A stretch of 64,000 nt of DNA from Rhipicephalus microplus. Taxonomy: Eukaryota; Arthropoda; Arachnida; Ixodida; Ixodidae. Below, piece after piece: positions 21,848 to 32,524 of this stretch. The notes below the pieces were generated by a model. That model saw only the letters and a list, made by a program, of their open reading frames with translations, did no database searches and was not told the origin of the DNA. Every line of letters starts with the position of its first letter. Position 1 is the first letter of the stretch. Location of the stretch: positions 60,694,502-60,758,501 of the forward strand of contig NC_134701.1 of assembly GCF_043290135.1 (NCBI RefSeq). Direction: 5' to 3'. The position numbers were made by a program, and so were the translations under genes.

Positions 21848-22411
21848 ACCAACGGCCTCACCGAGCGGCTTAACAAGACGATCGCCGACATGCTGTCAAT
21901 GTACGTCGATGTTGAACACAAGACGTGGGACGCCATTCTTCCGTATGTGACCTTCGCATACAACACGGCGGTGCAGGAGACGACGCAGATATCTCCATGC
22001 AAATTGGTCTACGGAAGGAGCCCGGCAACGACGCTTGATGCCATGTTACCCAACGTCACCGACGAAGAAAACCTCGATGTGAGCGAGTACCTTCAACGCG
22101 CCGAAGAAGCCCGACAACTTGCGCGTCTCCGTATCAAGAATCAACAGACGACTGACAGCCACCGTTACAACCTTCGACGAGGCTTCGTGGAATACCAGCC
22201 CGGTGAACGTGTTTGGGTGTGGACGCCGATACGCCGACGTGGACTAAGTGAAAAGCTTCTGCGACGGTACTTCGGACCGTACAGGGTGGTTCGAGGGCTC
22301 GGCCCACTTGATTACGAGGTTGTCCCCGACGGCATCACGAACTCTCAACGACGCCGATCGCGACCTGAAGTCGTCCATGTCGCGCGCCTCAAGCCGTTTC
22401 ATGCGCGTTAA
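21848..22411 (+). pseudogene. Element B integrase C-terminal fragment
   Basis: The frame enters at TNGLTER (about 21850; the codon before it is TAG) and stays open to TAA at 22409-22411; the first ATG is at 21890. It includes WDAILPYVTFAYNTAVQE, the region after the catalytic Glu, a linker with AEEARQLARLR, and a C-terminal GERVWVWTPI, RRYFGPYRVVRGL and VHVARLKPF typical of Gypsy integrases. The first two catalytic Asp and the zinc domain are deleted, so it has no integrase activity. Any role for the remaining tail would be speculative. Confidence 0.85.
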
Positions 22412-22529
22412 CAAACTGAACTAGTGTTTTTTTTGTATTATTGCTGTATCGTAATTTATTCATTGTACTTTCTTGCATTATTATTGTACTTTCATCTTTA
22501 GTTAAAGCATCGGGACGATGCCTTTTTCA

Positions 22530-22540
22530 GAGGGGGGCAA
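22530..22540 (+). other. Polypurine tract of element B
   Basis: AGAGGGGGGCAA directly before the 3' LTR start at 22541; it fixes the plus orientation. Confidence 0.85.
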
Positions 22541-22947
22541 TGCCACGTTCCATTTCCCAAGTTTTTGTTATCGTCCCAAAACACCACACGATTCTCGGCG
22601 CAAACCGCGCCTGCAGTTTTCGAGAGGGTTCCGGACTGTAGTAGATCATTTAGATAAGATCACGCCCACTGTGCGAATGGTACAGATTGTTCTGGAACGT
22701 ACGCCGCCGCCAGCGATAGCGCTGGAACATTCGACGGCGGGAGTATAAATGCCGACGCGCTTCGCCGCTTGTCAGTTGTTGATCGAAGGCCGACGCTTCG
22801 CTCGCCGCTATCAGTCCGAGACTGCTATCTGTGCGAAACTGCTGCTGTAATTGGACTTTCCGTTTACCGGGCACAGGTTTGCCCAAATAAACAGTTAAAT
22901 CCCAACACGAAGTCTCCTGTCTTCGGCCACGTCACGACCCCGTGACA
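22541..22947 (+). repeat. 3' LTR of element B
   Basis: 407 bases, three differences from 21375-21781 by eye; AATAAA at 22886-22891. Confidence 0.92.
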
Positions 22948-22951
22948 ATAT

Positions 22952-23524
22952 TAAGAGGCGTCGTCACTTTTTGGAGCTTGCGGCAAAGTTTAGCGTCTAT
23001 CACGGAAACAGCAGCACTTCTGCCACAGTGCTTGGAGACTTCGCGAGAAGCATCTGGAAAACGTCATCGTCGACGCCCTTCATAATGTGCTGTATCTTCG
23101 CACTCTCGCTCATGGAAGCATCGACGCGCCGGCAGAGATCAATCACATCTTCTATATATGATGTGAAAGTTTCACCTCGCTCCTGTGCCCGTGTGCGCAA
23201 ACGTTGTTCGGCGCGTAGCTTCCGTAAGGCAGGACGACCAAAAACGGCACGTATTGCCTCCTTGAAGGCGAACCAATTCGCGAACTCTGTTTCGTGGTTC
23301 GTATACCACAGCTTGGCCACGTCGGTGAGATAAAAATTGACAGTGCCTAACTTAGCAGCGTCATCCCACCTGTTGGGTCCACTAACTTTCTCGCATGACG
23401 ACAGCCAGTCCTCGACGTCCTGGTCTTCGGTGCCGGCAAAGATCGGGGGGTCTCGCTGATGAACCGGGCCGGGGCAAGTAGCGGCCGCGAGAGGTATTGT
23501 TTGTTGGGCAGTGTCAACTTGCAT
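22952..23524 (-). pseudogene. Element A gag fused by deletion to protease
   Basis: The likely gag start is the minus-strand ATG at 23524 (MQVDTAQQTIPLAAATCPGP), downstream of the primer region. Gag motifs include EDWLSSCEKVSGPNRW, AKLWY and QERGETFTSYIEDVIDLCRR. After SPSTVAEV near 23020 the sequence jumps, out of frame, to the protease segment VSVIDAKLCRKL. The gag zinc knuckles and the catalytic Asp-Thr-Gly are therefore deleted. Protease resumes on the far side of element B at 21370. Confidence 0.85.
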
Positions 23525-23595
23525 GGTCGACGGCAGGGTGCGAGATCGGAGTTCCAGGTTGTAGGCGATGTGGTTACCCAGCACGATCCACCAAA

Positions 23596-23752
23596 TGTAA
23601 AGAGGTTTATTGGGCGAACCAAACGGGTAGGTGGGAGATTGGAGATAGCGACAGGACGAGGAAGATGGAGGAGCTCGAGCGCCGATCTCATGGTGCCTTA
23701 CTTTGCGATGATGCTTGCTGTTCCCTTTTGTCGTCATCATTCCTTCATTATA
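23596..23752 (-). repeat. 5' LTR of element A
   Basis: 157 bases. In transcript order it is followed by TTTGGTGGATCGTGCTGGGT (23595-23570), the primer-binding region, similar to that of element B. Confidence 0.9.
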
Positions 23753-23756
23753 CACT

Positions 23757-25372
23757 GTTCATCATTATCATCACTAATCATCTAACAACGCCCACTGCAG
23801 GACAAAGACATCTCCCATGTTCCGCCAGCCAATTCGGTCGTGTAGTTGGTGTTGCCAGTTTGTACCCACAAACTTCATAATCTACTCTGGCCACCTAACA
23901 TTCCATCTGTCCTTGAACAGCTTGCCTTCTTTGGGAATCGAGCCAGTTACTCTTAACGACGAGCGGTTATCCGGCCTACGCGCCACGTTCCAAGCCCATG
24001 TTTATATCTTCTTTTTGATTTCAACAACGATATCTTTATTTTCGGCTTATTCCCTGGCCCACTCTGCTATCTTCTTGCCAGTGGCCTTTGAACACCCTTT
24101 CAAGTAACCATGGAATGAATTCAGTGGAAGAGCTTATTGCCTCACGAACTCAACGTAGCGAAATATCATCAATCCGTCCAGTGCAGGTGGAGTTACTAAT
24201 ATTTGTCGCATGCTAAAATTGCTTTCTCTCTTCTATCGTCCCGACAAAAGCGCTGGAAGCTAAGCAAGGAGGGTTGGAAGGGGCAAAAAATACGTCGCCC
24301 ACGCCTCGTGACCTGCAGAACTTTTTTATTTTTTCCCTCGCATGGGCGGTGTCTTACTTAAGTGGGGTCACGCGCGCACTTGTGAGCAAGTCGCGGTTTC
24401 CCGCCGGATCTCTGTAACGGCCGAGCACACCATGTTCTCATCAACCAATGGCTGATAGATGAGCTCTTTACAAGAAATTTTGGTGCGTCTTCCTTCATTT
24501 GTTGAAAGAAAAGAAAGGTACTTTTAGCTGACTCATAATTTATTGTAAATTTAAGGCTGCATGCTTCACGATATTATTTTGCTCGTGTGTTCTCGGGAGC
24601 CTCTACTACCGATTGACCATGTCTTATGAACGCGTTCAAAAAGTGTTGCAGAACTCTTTAAGGTTACACCTACCATCTTCCTTTCCATCGCTCGCTGCGT
24701 CGTACACAGTTGAAGCGGAACTCTTTTCGTGAGCCTCCAGGTTTCATATCTATAGGTAAGTACCGGCAGGGCGCAACTATTATATACCTTCTTCTTGAGG
24801 GATACTGACCACATACCAGTGATGATTTAAGAGTGCTTGGCGAACGTGCTTCGCCTTCTTCATATTCTTCTAGTTCCTTATATCTCGTGGATTGGCTCCG
24901 TTAGTACTACCTGTCTCGAATAGACATTCCCTATCACAACTTTAAGTGCAGTGCTACCTATCTCAAAGCGCTGTTCTCTCCTGAAGTTGTAAACAACTTT
25001 CGTTTCTGTAGATGAAATTTAGGACCTGCCTTTCGGCTCTCCTTGACTAATTCAATTATCATGTTTTGCAATTCATTCCCTGAGTTACTGAGCATTGCAT
25101 CGTCATCGGCGAAGCGCAGGTTACTAAGCTACTCTCCATTAATTTGTATCCGTAACACTTTTGATTCCAGGCTTCTGAAAACCTCCTGTAAGTACGCTGT
25201 AAATGACATTTTTGGAGATCGTAACCGATTGTCTCACACCCTTCTTTAGTGGTATTATGTCGCTTTTTATGAAACAATATGGTGGCAGTTGATGACATGA
25301 CAAGAACTTCATGTAGGTCCTGAGGAACAGATATTTAGAGGAGTCATAAGCCTCCCGCCATACTGGCAGTTT
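23757..25372 (-). mobile_element. RTE-like LINE, 5'-truncated and decayed
   Basis: The plus-strand end GTTCATCATTATCATCACTAATC is the 3' tail of the minus-strand element, with CAT/ATC repeats typical of RTE-type tails. Minus-strand ORFs carry reverse transcriptase pieces: KKGVRQSVTISKNV near 25240, a NLRFADDDAML active site near 25090, and a thumb-region segment at 24814-24566 (KKKVYNSCALPVLTY, TTQRAMERKMVGVTL). Frameshifts and stops separate them. The 5' break lies near an AAATAAATAAA run at 25378-25393, next to the I-like element. Confidence 0.75.
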
Positions 25373-25849
25373 GGTTAAATAAAATAAATAAATATCAAGC
25401 CGATCACCCTGCACACGAAGGGACCGGAATCTAAGATCCATCGCTATGTCGTGGACTTTCTGGACAGCCTGGAGCAGTGTATGGAGCCTGCTGCTCTTCG
25501 GACGTGCATATCACTGCTCATTCGTGATGGGTGGAGAGGGGTTAAGGACTCGGCACAGCCAGAGCTTGTGATTAAAATAACATGAGTCACGGTTGTTTTT
25601 GGGTGGCGACGGCGAATTGTCACGGTCTATCTGGTTTAGGGATCGAGGAGCAGAATACGAACTGGTTTAATGTAGTGTGAATCTGCTCGCATGGGGCTTG
25701 GTCAATATGGGGTGGGGAGCTGGCAACTTTTTTTCTGGCTAGACGGTAGTAGCAAACAATTTCATGAAAAAAAGACAACGGGTCTTTGTAAATGTCTACC
25801 TCATCACGAGCATGGCTATTTGCGACAGCGCGGCACGAGAAATCGCGCG

Positions 25850-26362
25850 CTATTCGGTAAGCCTGCGCGTTAGGGTTACATCCGAGCGAGTTAACTGAAC
25901 TATCTGGATGAGCTGCAAAGCACGCGATGTAGTATCCTCCTTCGCTGCACTGCCAGGTTTGTTGAAATGCTTTTGCCACAATGCTGTTCGCCTCTTGAGA
26001 CACAACGGCGTTCGAGAAAGATCCGACTGCCGCAACGCGTCCAAGAAGATAGCAGCAAATGCTTTTGCCCTGTGAAGAGCCCGAGCGATCGCCGCTTCCT
26101 CTGCCACATGGGAAAGTTTTGCATAAACAGAGGCTGCCTTGACCAGGTTACTTTCCGTGTCAACGACCGAAATTGCCAACTTATCCCCACCGTGATATCT
26201 AGCAGCATCGACAAAGAGGGCTTCTAGTTGGAGCTTATTAGTATTTTCAAGTATAGTATCGGCTCTCGCTTCTCTTCTACCCTCTTTACGCACGATGTTA
26301 CTTGGCATAGAGTCAACCATGGTTTGAGTGGGGATTTTCCTGGACAAACGAACTTTCGGCAC
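25850..26362 (-). pseudogene. I-like LINE copy 1 RNase H remnant
   Basis: 170 open codons. LEALFVDAARYHGGDKLAIS carries the first catalytic Asp region and AEEAAIARAL the Glu. RNase H removes template RNA during target-primed reverse transcription in I-type LINEs. The later catalytic positions lie in the 104-codon overlapping frame or are lost. Confidence 0.6.
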
Positions 26363-26377
26363 CTGTTAATGTCGAGG

Positions 26378-27900
26378 CTAAATACCTGCATCTTCTAAAA
26401 CCTTTAGCTCTGGCTTAGTTGATGAAAGTCTCATTATTTGAGCAGTTGTGTGAGCTTCTATTAGCTCGTCGATAGTGTTGTGGAGACGTAGCTCCAATAG
26501 CTTCTCGATTCTGTAGGACTGTGTAAGGCCGAGCACGCGCTTGAGGCCTGTTCTGGTTAAAGAATCGAGTTTTTCCTCCTCCGCTTCCCCAATTATGGTA
26601 TGGCGCAATATAAATAACATGGCTTTGAACGAATGATGGTTAAACTCTGATAAAATTGCCCTCTTTGAGGCACCCTCTGTGATTTGAAATGCGTGCTACA
26701 AGTCTTAGCACAATAACTGACTGCCCCGTGAGCATGTTGAGCGCCTTCGAGTTACAGCCCCTGGCATAAATAGGGAGACTTATAGTCATTACGGAATCCC
26801 TGCTCACTACGGGCTATCAATTTTTAGCTCAAGTTTCTATCGGCAGAGTTTCCACAGGCGCAAGCTTACTACCCCTTTGTTTAGACGGTCGGTATAATAG
26901 TATCTCTGATTTATCAGGGGAGAGTTGAAGGCCTGTGTTTGAAAGAAAATCTTCCGTAGTAAGGAGTGCTCGATCTTAAGCAGAGAACAACCCGGTGTCC
27001 AGATTGCCATGTCATCCGCATAAATGGCGTGACCTACGTTCTGGATTGCAGCAAGGTGTATGGAGAACCTGTGCATGGTGATATTAAATAAGAGGGGGTA
27101 GCATAGAACGCTGTGGGTTGCCGCAGTTGCCAAGCCTCAAGGGCCCTCCCGAGACAGTGCCTTGCCGAATATGTGCCTTGTGATCTGCGAGAAATTACTT
27201 GGTGTAGTCAGGAAAACGCTGGCCCAGGTTAAGAGAAAAAATCTCAGTGTATGTTTATGCGTGACCCTGTCAAAAGCCCTGGAGAGGCCTAGCGCGAGGA
27301 TTCCTCTCACATCGCGAGTCGTGTTATCAAATATGGCTCTTTTAGGCAGAAGCATAGCGTCCTGTGGGGACAACGCCTGCCGAAACCAATTAGGTTGAAC
27401 CTAAGAGCTTCTTGTTTTCTATATATATTCTGTAAGCCTGTTCTGTATCGCATGCTGCGCAATTCGGCTAATGCATGATGTAAGAGGTATGGGCCAAAAG
27501 TCGGTGATATGTGAGGTCTTGCCAGGTTTACGTACAAGGACTAGCTTTGTGGTGCGCCAATCTGCTGGAACATGCCTCGTTTTCCATAACTCATTTATTT
27601 TGCCGTAAATAACTCGATTGCAGTGTCATCTAAGATTCTGAGCAGTTCGTAACTCCTGGCACTGGTCTGCCAATCATATTTAAGAGAACATATCTAATCT
27701 CTGACACGGTGAATGGTTCATCTAGAGCAGGTGCCGCGGTTCGCATGTAGTATACCTGCTCCGAGCAATCCTCATCTTGGGTGAGGGGTAGATAAGTATA
27801 AGTAGTTAGCTGATTCCTTTTCGGTGATACTGACGGCAATTTCTTTCTTTATAAGAGCCTCTCCGTCGCATGGCTGAGGGTGCTTTTTGACTGTTGATTC
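26378..27900 (-). pseudogene. I-like LINE copy 1 reverse transcriptase remnant
   Basis: Segments in order: the PDWRT/NPGKTS-like fingers near 27550-27500, ALGLSRAFDRV (27373-27137), the AIYADDMAIW active site (27133-26837), and a C-terminal connection with RIEKLLELRLHNTIDELIEAH (26620-26378). At least four frame changes lie between them. Confidence 0.65.
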
Positions 27901-28249
27901 TTAAAACTTTTTTCAATAAGCTCCATTCGCTACCTCTGCGCATACGACTGTCCGTTTTGTACACGTCTCATCCCATTGCTGTAGGGCGAGCTGGTTCGCG
28001 TATGATTCAATCTCCCTGTTGAGAAGCATGATTCTTGCTCTCAGTCTGCGGTTATGTTCCTGGGTTTTCCACCTGGTCAAGAGGCATGTTCTGCCTCAAG
28101 CAGGAAAGCAAGCCTCGAGTCCATTTTGGGAACCTTCATGTCCGTGTCGATTTCCTTGGTTGCTGTTTTAACAGCGTCACTCAGATTCATTAACATATCT
28201 GGATACGTCTCATTTCGAGGGGCTGTTTCATTCCTGATTTTCCGAAAAA

Positions 28250-29000
28250 GGTCTCAGTCAACGTACTCATATCTTACGAGAGGTTCGGGTTTGACACGCA
28301 ACATAATTTCAAGTATTGGATGGTCACTGCCTAGTCCCTCCTGAACGTTGTCGAATTCCCCTTCAATTCCTCTAAGGAAGGTGAAATCGGGAGTTGTATC
28401 TCTACTGACCAAGTTACCGCACTTGGTGGGGAGCCTAGGGTCTGTGACAAATATGAAGTCAAGCTCTCTGGTGTTGGAGGCCAAGTTTGTCCCTTTGAAG
28501 CTTTTGTAACCACACCCCCATTCCGAATTGAGGGCACTAAAATCACCCCCATCAACGAAAAGCGTGTTTCCCGCCGTTCTAACTGCGGTGTTTAGTAATA
28601 TTTTGTAGTCTCTTTTCTGTCTGATAGTGCGTTTTAGACGTCAATAATAAAAGCTTTAGTACGGAGTGTTTAGCTAGGTATGATCTCCATTATCTGGGCC
28701 TTGAGGCCCGACTTGTATGCGGGGACCACGTGCTCAACAAACTAGATGTTCTTTCTGATTAAGATAGTGATGCCTTTGCTCTTTTCTTTACTGTATGCAA
28801 TCAAACAGTACCCCGAAAAAACATTTCATCCTCACAAAGCGTTTCCTGTACCAAATATAACTTGCGGCTTGCCCAGGAATAGACCGGATCAGTTGCCCCA
28901 ATGTGGCCTTGCACCTCTGGAAACTTGCATAGTTCTACTGCCAAACTTTCAGATTGTTACCGTTCGCCGTTTCGACTACTGAAGATTATCTGTTAGCCCT
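28250..29000 (-). pseudogene. I-like LINE copy 1 endonuclease remnant
   Basis: APE-type endonucleases nick the target. The minus strand shows a FVDGGDFSALNSEWG block near 28560-28510, NTRELDFIFVTDPR and the C-terminal GLGSDHPILEI catalytic histidine motif (28484-28254). The N-terminal part up to about 29000 is poorly preserved. Confidence 0.6.
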
Positions 29001-29157
29001 TTGGTCGCATTGTCAAGGTTCGGGGTTGCCTGAGTTGGCGCCATTGATGCTGTGAGTATGCCTTTGGCTTGGATCTAAGGTCTCTCTAATTGTGTTAGCC
29101 TCATCTCGATTCCTGAAATCATTTCCATGATGTGTCCCAGGGTGTTTTCTACCGTGG

Positions 29158-30682
29158 CTAACCAGCCTTGTACTTGCTATTGGCAGGAGGAACGGCAGCA
29201 ATAAATGCGTCATCACTCGGCTCCGTCATTCCATCCTCGTTGTCTGTCTCGCTCATTGTTTCAGGGTTAGGAGTTTTATGCTTTGGTTTGCCAACTAATG
29301 AGCCGGAAGCTTTAACTTTACCCTCAGCGTGCTTTGGGACTTGTTCGCTAAAGCTATTGAAAGCTTCCTTAAGCTCTACAAGTTCACGCCTCAGCTGTTG
29401 ATTTTCCACCTCAAGTGATTGGACTCGGGGATCATTCACTTGATCTCACTGTGCCCCACCTTTAGCTTTTTTGCCAATGTAGCCTTCTGTATCGCCGAGA
29501 AAGCTACACCAGAGCTCTTGACTTTTTCAGCCCACGCAGCACTATTCGCGGGCAGGGATCGGGACCTGGACCAGGAGCGTGATATCAACCTAGATACGCT
29601 GGTGTCCCCATCTTTTTTGGAGCCGGGCTGTCTCCTTGAGTGAGAGCTTCTCCTCGAGTTCGATCGGGTTTACATGAAGGAGCCGTCATATGGAACCACA
29701 GGTGTCGCCGAGCTACCCTGTGCATAAGAGACGCTGATGCCATGGCCATCGGCCATCTGTGCGTTCCACTCCATTTGTGGCCGCCTTCAGCGCCGACGGC
29801 AAACAATGCATAAGATTTTGTAGCGTTATTTGCAGGCCCTATCCATATTTACACAGGGGCCTCCGCACACCTCGCGTTTGTGTGTGCATTGGTCTTCTGC
29901 TTTTAGCACTGAAGGTTTGGCTTCTCCACATCCGTGGCACTTGTTCTTCTACTCTGCGCTGCTGTAGTACAGAACATCTGGGTGACCCAAGTGGCCACAC
30001 GCGTAGCATACATCCACCTGCCGTTTGTACAGAGAGCACGGAACGAGGGTGGCGCTGCACATGACCGTGTTGGGCACCCGCATGCCGTCGAAGAGTATAA
30101 CAACGACTGGGGTTCGCTTGATTCTTCTGACCTCGTGCCACAGGATTTCTTGGGTTCACAATCATCCTTTTCAGGCGTTCGTCATCAGGGGAAGGGTGCA
30201 TATTATAATTACACCCTTGCACGTACCACAGCGATGTAAGCTGATATTTCAAAACCTTTGAGCTTAGCATGTAACTTCTGTATTCTTGATTAAGCCCTCG
30301 CATTGTGATCATAAGGGGTAGAGATCACTAAATGTTCTGTACCTTGTTTGGGCAAACGGTGTCCTCATCAGCCTGCTGCTCTGTCAAGGCAACGGACATG
30401 GCCAATGCTTGAGTGAGGTGTATAATATCGGCTTTGGAAAGGTCGAGCCCTCCTTTTTGGTGAACGATGATCTTGATTTGGTCTTTGTTTCTGGAGCGTC
30501 GAAGCTGATGTGATTGTTTTCATGAAGCTTTCGGACGGCGAGCTGGTCGTGTGGCTGCCAGCTGACGCGTTCTTGATGCTGCATTGCCCACCATAAGGCG
30601 GCGTACTCGTAGGGTGCTTCCGCCTGTGACCGCGGGTGGTCGTCCACACCGCTTCATCGAGCTCCACTGGGCCAATTTCCAT
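29158..30682 (-). pseudogene. I-like LINE copy 1 ORF1 remnant
   Basis: Three parts: an N-terminal segment (30682-30368), a middle with CCHC-like YACGHLGH and KCHGCGEAK near 30010-29930, and a C-terminal coiled-coil-like segment (29439-29158) starting VQSLEVENQQLRRELVELKE. ORF1 proteins bind element RNA. The VDVCYACG context matches copy 2. Confidence 0.6.
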
Positions 30683-30840
30683 TTACTGGAAAACTACAGT
30701 CTCGGGTACGGTTGCCATTGGTCAATTATCTTGGATTGGCTGGCCCTCTGAGCGCTAAGCGTGCAGGAACACCGGCGTCCAGGCCACCTACGCCTTTCAG
30801 CGCGGGAACGCCGCAAGGAGGCTTAGCCCGTTAGGGTGAG

Positions 30841-31339
30841 CAAGTACGCGACGTTGTCAGAGACGCAAAGTCACAGAATGAGGTGAAAGGTTGGCCCATC
30901 AGTGAACGTCCAATGTTGGCGGATGCCTCGAGTCTTGTCGCTTCAGAAAAGATGTGGTTTTTTTGCGTTCAAGTCGCTAAGACTGCCAAATTTATTCAAA
31001 GAAACGGGAGCCGATGATATGAGCACTTCTTCACTACGTGGCCCACCAGCAGTTGATTCTTTACAGATTTTTCCAGCATTCATTACGGCGTAATTGTACT
31101 GCGAAAAAAGACTAAGTCAAAAAAGTGAACACCACAAGCGCTTGTGATGTCAACTTGTGTTCACTTTCCTGTCCTTTTCTTTTTGTGCTTTATTTATGCC
31201 GCAATGAATCAATAGCAGTTAACTCGCCTCTTCGTTTTTTTCAGACATGTTTCTTTAAAATTTGTCGGCGTCCTGATTCCGCATTGTCTGCATGCCTGCT
31301 GATATCTATACTGAATGAAATGCCTTCTAGTAATCTATT
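30841..31339. other. Spacer between two I-like LINEs
   Basis: An imperfect palindrome AAGTGAACACCACAAGCGC / CTTGTGTTCACTT lies at 31124-31169, followed by T-rich sequence. It may be the 3' tail of another, unidentified retroelement. No gene seen. Confidence 0.4.
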
Positions 31340-32049
31340 AAGGCTAAGTACAGTGGAGGTGGTGGTGACACTTTATTGCCCAAAAATGGGTCTTGAAGGA
31401 CACTTGGCTAGACGCCATGTGTAGAGGGCATCTCTCAAGTCGGGACAGAGAGCCCGAAGCTGTCCGCCGCCTAGCGGGCCTCCTGAACAGCCCGAAGTTG
31501 GTCTGCTAGTGAAGCACTTCTTAGCACTCTGGCCCACTGTTGCTTGTTCTCGGCGTGCCACTTCATGCACAACCACTGGGCATATGGTTCAAATTCATAA
31601 GTTCACAACACTGTTCACACACAGGTTGTTCGTCATAGTCTGGGTCGATATGCTTTATGTGTCAGAGGCTGGGGTACGAGTTACTCTTGAGCAAGCCTAA
31701 TGTGACCACCTGGCTGCGCGTTAATTTGTTATCTGGAAGGGGGAGCTTTTCCCGGCCATGACAAAGGTGCTACGTAATTTTGTTGAAACTGATCCCTGTA
31801 CTCCATGTCCCGTGTAGAAAGGGAAACCGGAGTAACGCGTTCGATGAGTCCTTGCGCCACCTCATGTGTCGTCCCGTTTTGATTTCGCAGGTTGTCCCCT
31901 AAGCTGCCCATGTGCGCTGGAAGCCATACGAGGGCGTGTTTGGTGACGTTTTGTGCGCCTAATATTCATAGTGTCGTCTTCTCTATCGCACCTTTTGCGA
32001 AAGCACAAATGGCTGCTCTAGAGTCAACGTATATTGTTGCTAAGCTCAA

Positions 32050-32468
32050 GTCTGCTTGAGGTAGAGCTATCGCTGCTTGTTGAGCTACATCCGACCTCTT
32101 GGTGTAAACAGTAAACAGCGTGTTCGTCCATGTCCGTCAATTACTACGACCAGGTAGGCGAGTTTTCCCGGTTTGTCCGCTGCGTACACGAAAGCTATCT
32201 GGTCTGGAAATCTTGTGGCGTTGGCCGCGAGGGCTTTGGCGTGGGCAAGTCTTCTTTCATGATTGTGGACCGGATGCACGTTTCTTGGGAAGGGGAGCAC
32301 TGTAATTGATTTTAACAAGACTTCTGGTAACTTCTGAACGCTGTTCCTTTGCGCTATGGTGTACGAACCGAGCTTGACAAGAATATCTTTGCCTGCTTTG
32401 GTGCTGGAGAGGCGTGCAATCTGTGCCGTGTGCTGGCCCTCAAATATTTCGGCAAGGGGATAATGCAC
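32050..32468 (-). pseudogene. I-like LINE copy 2 RNase H remnant
   Basis: HTAQIARLSSTKAGKDIL is the segment before RNase H also present in copy 1. FPDQIAFVYAADKPGKLAYL is the start of RNase H; the expected Asp-Ala-Ala is recognisable with a Tyr substitution. The frame then breaks near 32090. Confidence 0.6.
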
Positions 32469-32524
32469 TTCTATCTATAAGAGGCGAGAAGTGGAGGCAT
32501 CATCCGGTAGCCCCAACGCTGTCT

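Larger units (their letters stand above)
21375..22947 (+). mobile_element. Ty3/Gypsy retrotransposon B, deletion derivative nested in A
   Basis: Two 407-base LTRs start TGCCACG and end CGTGACA. ATAT flanks both sides (21371-21374 and 22948-22951), showing a 4-base target duplication inside element A. The 759-base interior keeps the primer-binding region, the end of integrase and the polypurine tract; gag, protease, reverse transcriptase, RNase H and most of integrase are missing. LTRs differ at three positions by eye (99.3 per cent). It therefore looks young and able to move only in trans. Confidence 0.92.
17202..23752 (-). mobile_element. Ty3/Gypsy retrotransposon A, internally deleted and doubly invaded
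   Basis: Two 157-base LTRs bound gag, part of protease, reverse transcriptase, RNase H and integrase in Ty3/Gypsy order on the minus strand. CACT flanks both outer ends (17198-17201 and 23753-23756). Coding sequence is well preserved except for a deletion joining gag to the middle of protease near 23016, element B inserted at 21371, and an unclassified insertion at 18371-18998 inside integrase. Its youth (two LTR differences) and defects suggest it moved with helper enzymes or was damaged soon after insertion. Confidence 0.9.
25394..30840 (-). mobile_element. I-like LINE copy 1, complete in layout but decayed
   Basis: Minus-strand order: ORF1 (about 30680-29160), endonuclease (about 29000-28250), reverse transcriptase (27900-26800) and RNase H (26360-25900). 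A CCHC ORF1 with an RNase H domain in ORF2 fits the I superfamily better than CR1, Jockey or RTE. Every domain is broken by frameshifts or stops. It resembles copy 2 (31340-38270) in ORF1 and RNase H, so both are old members of one group. No target duplication was found. Confidence 0.7.
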
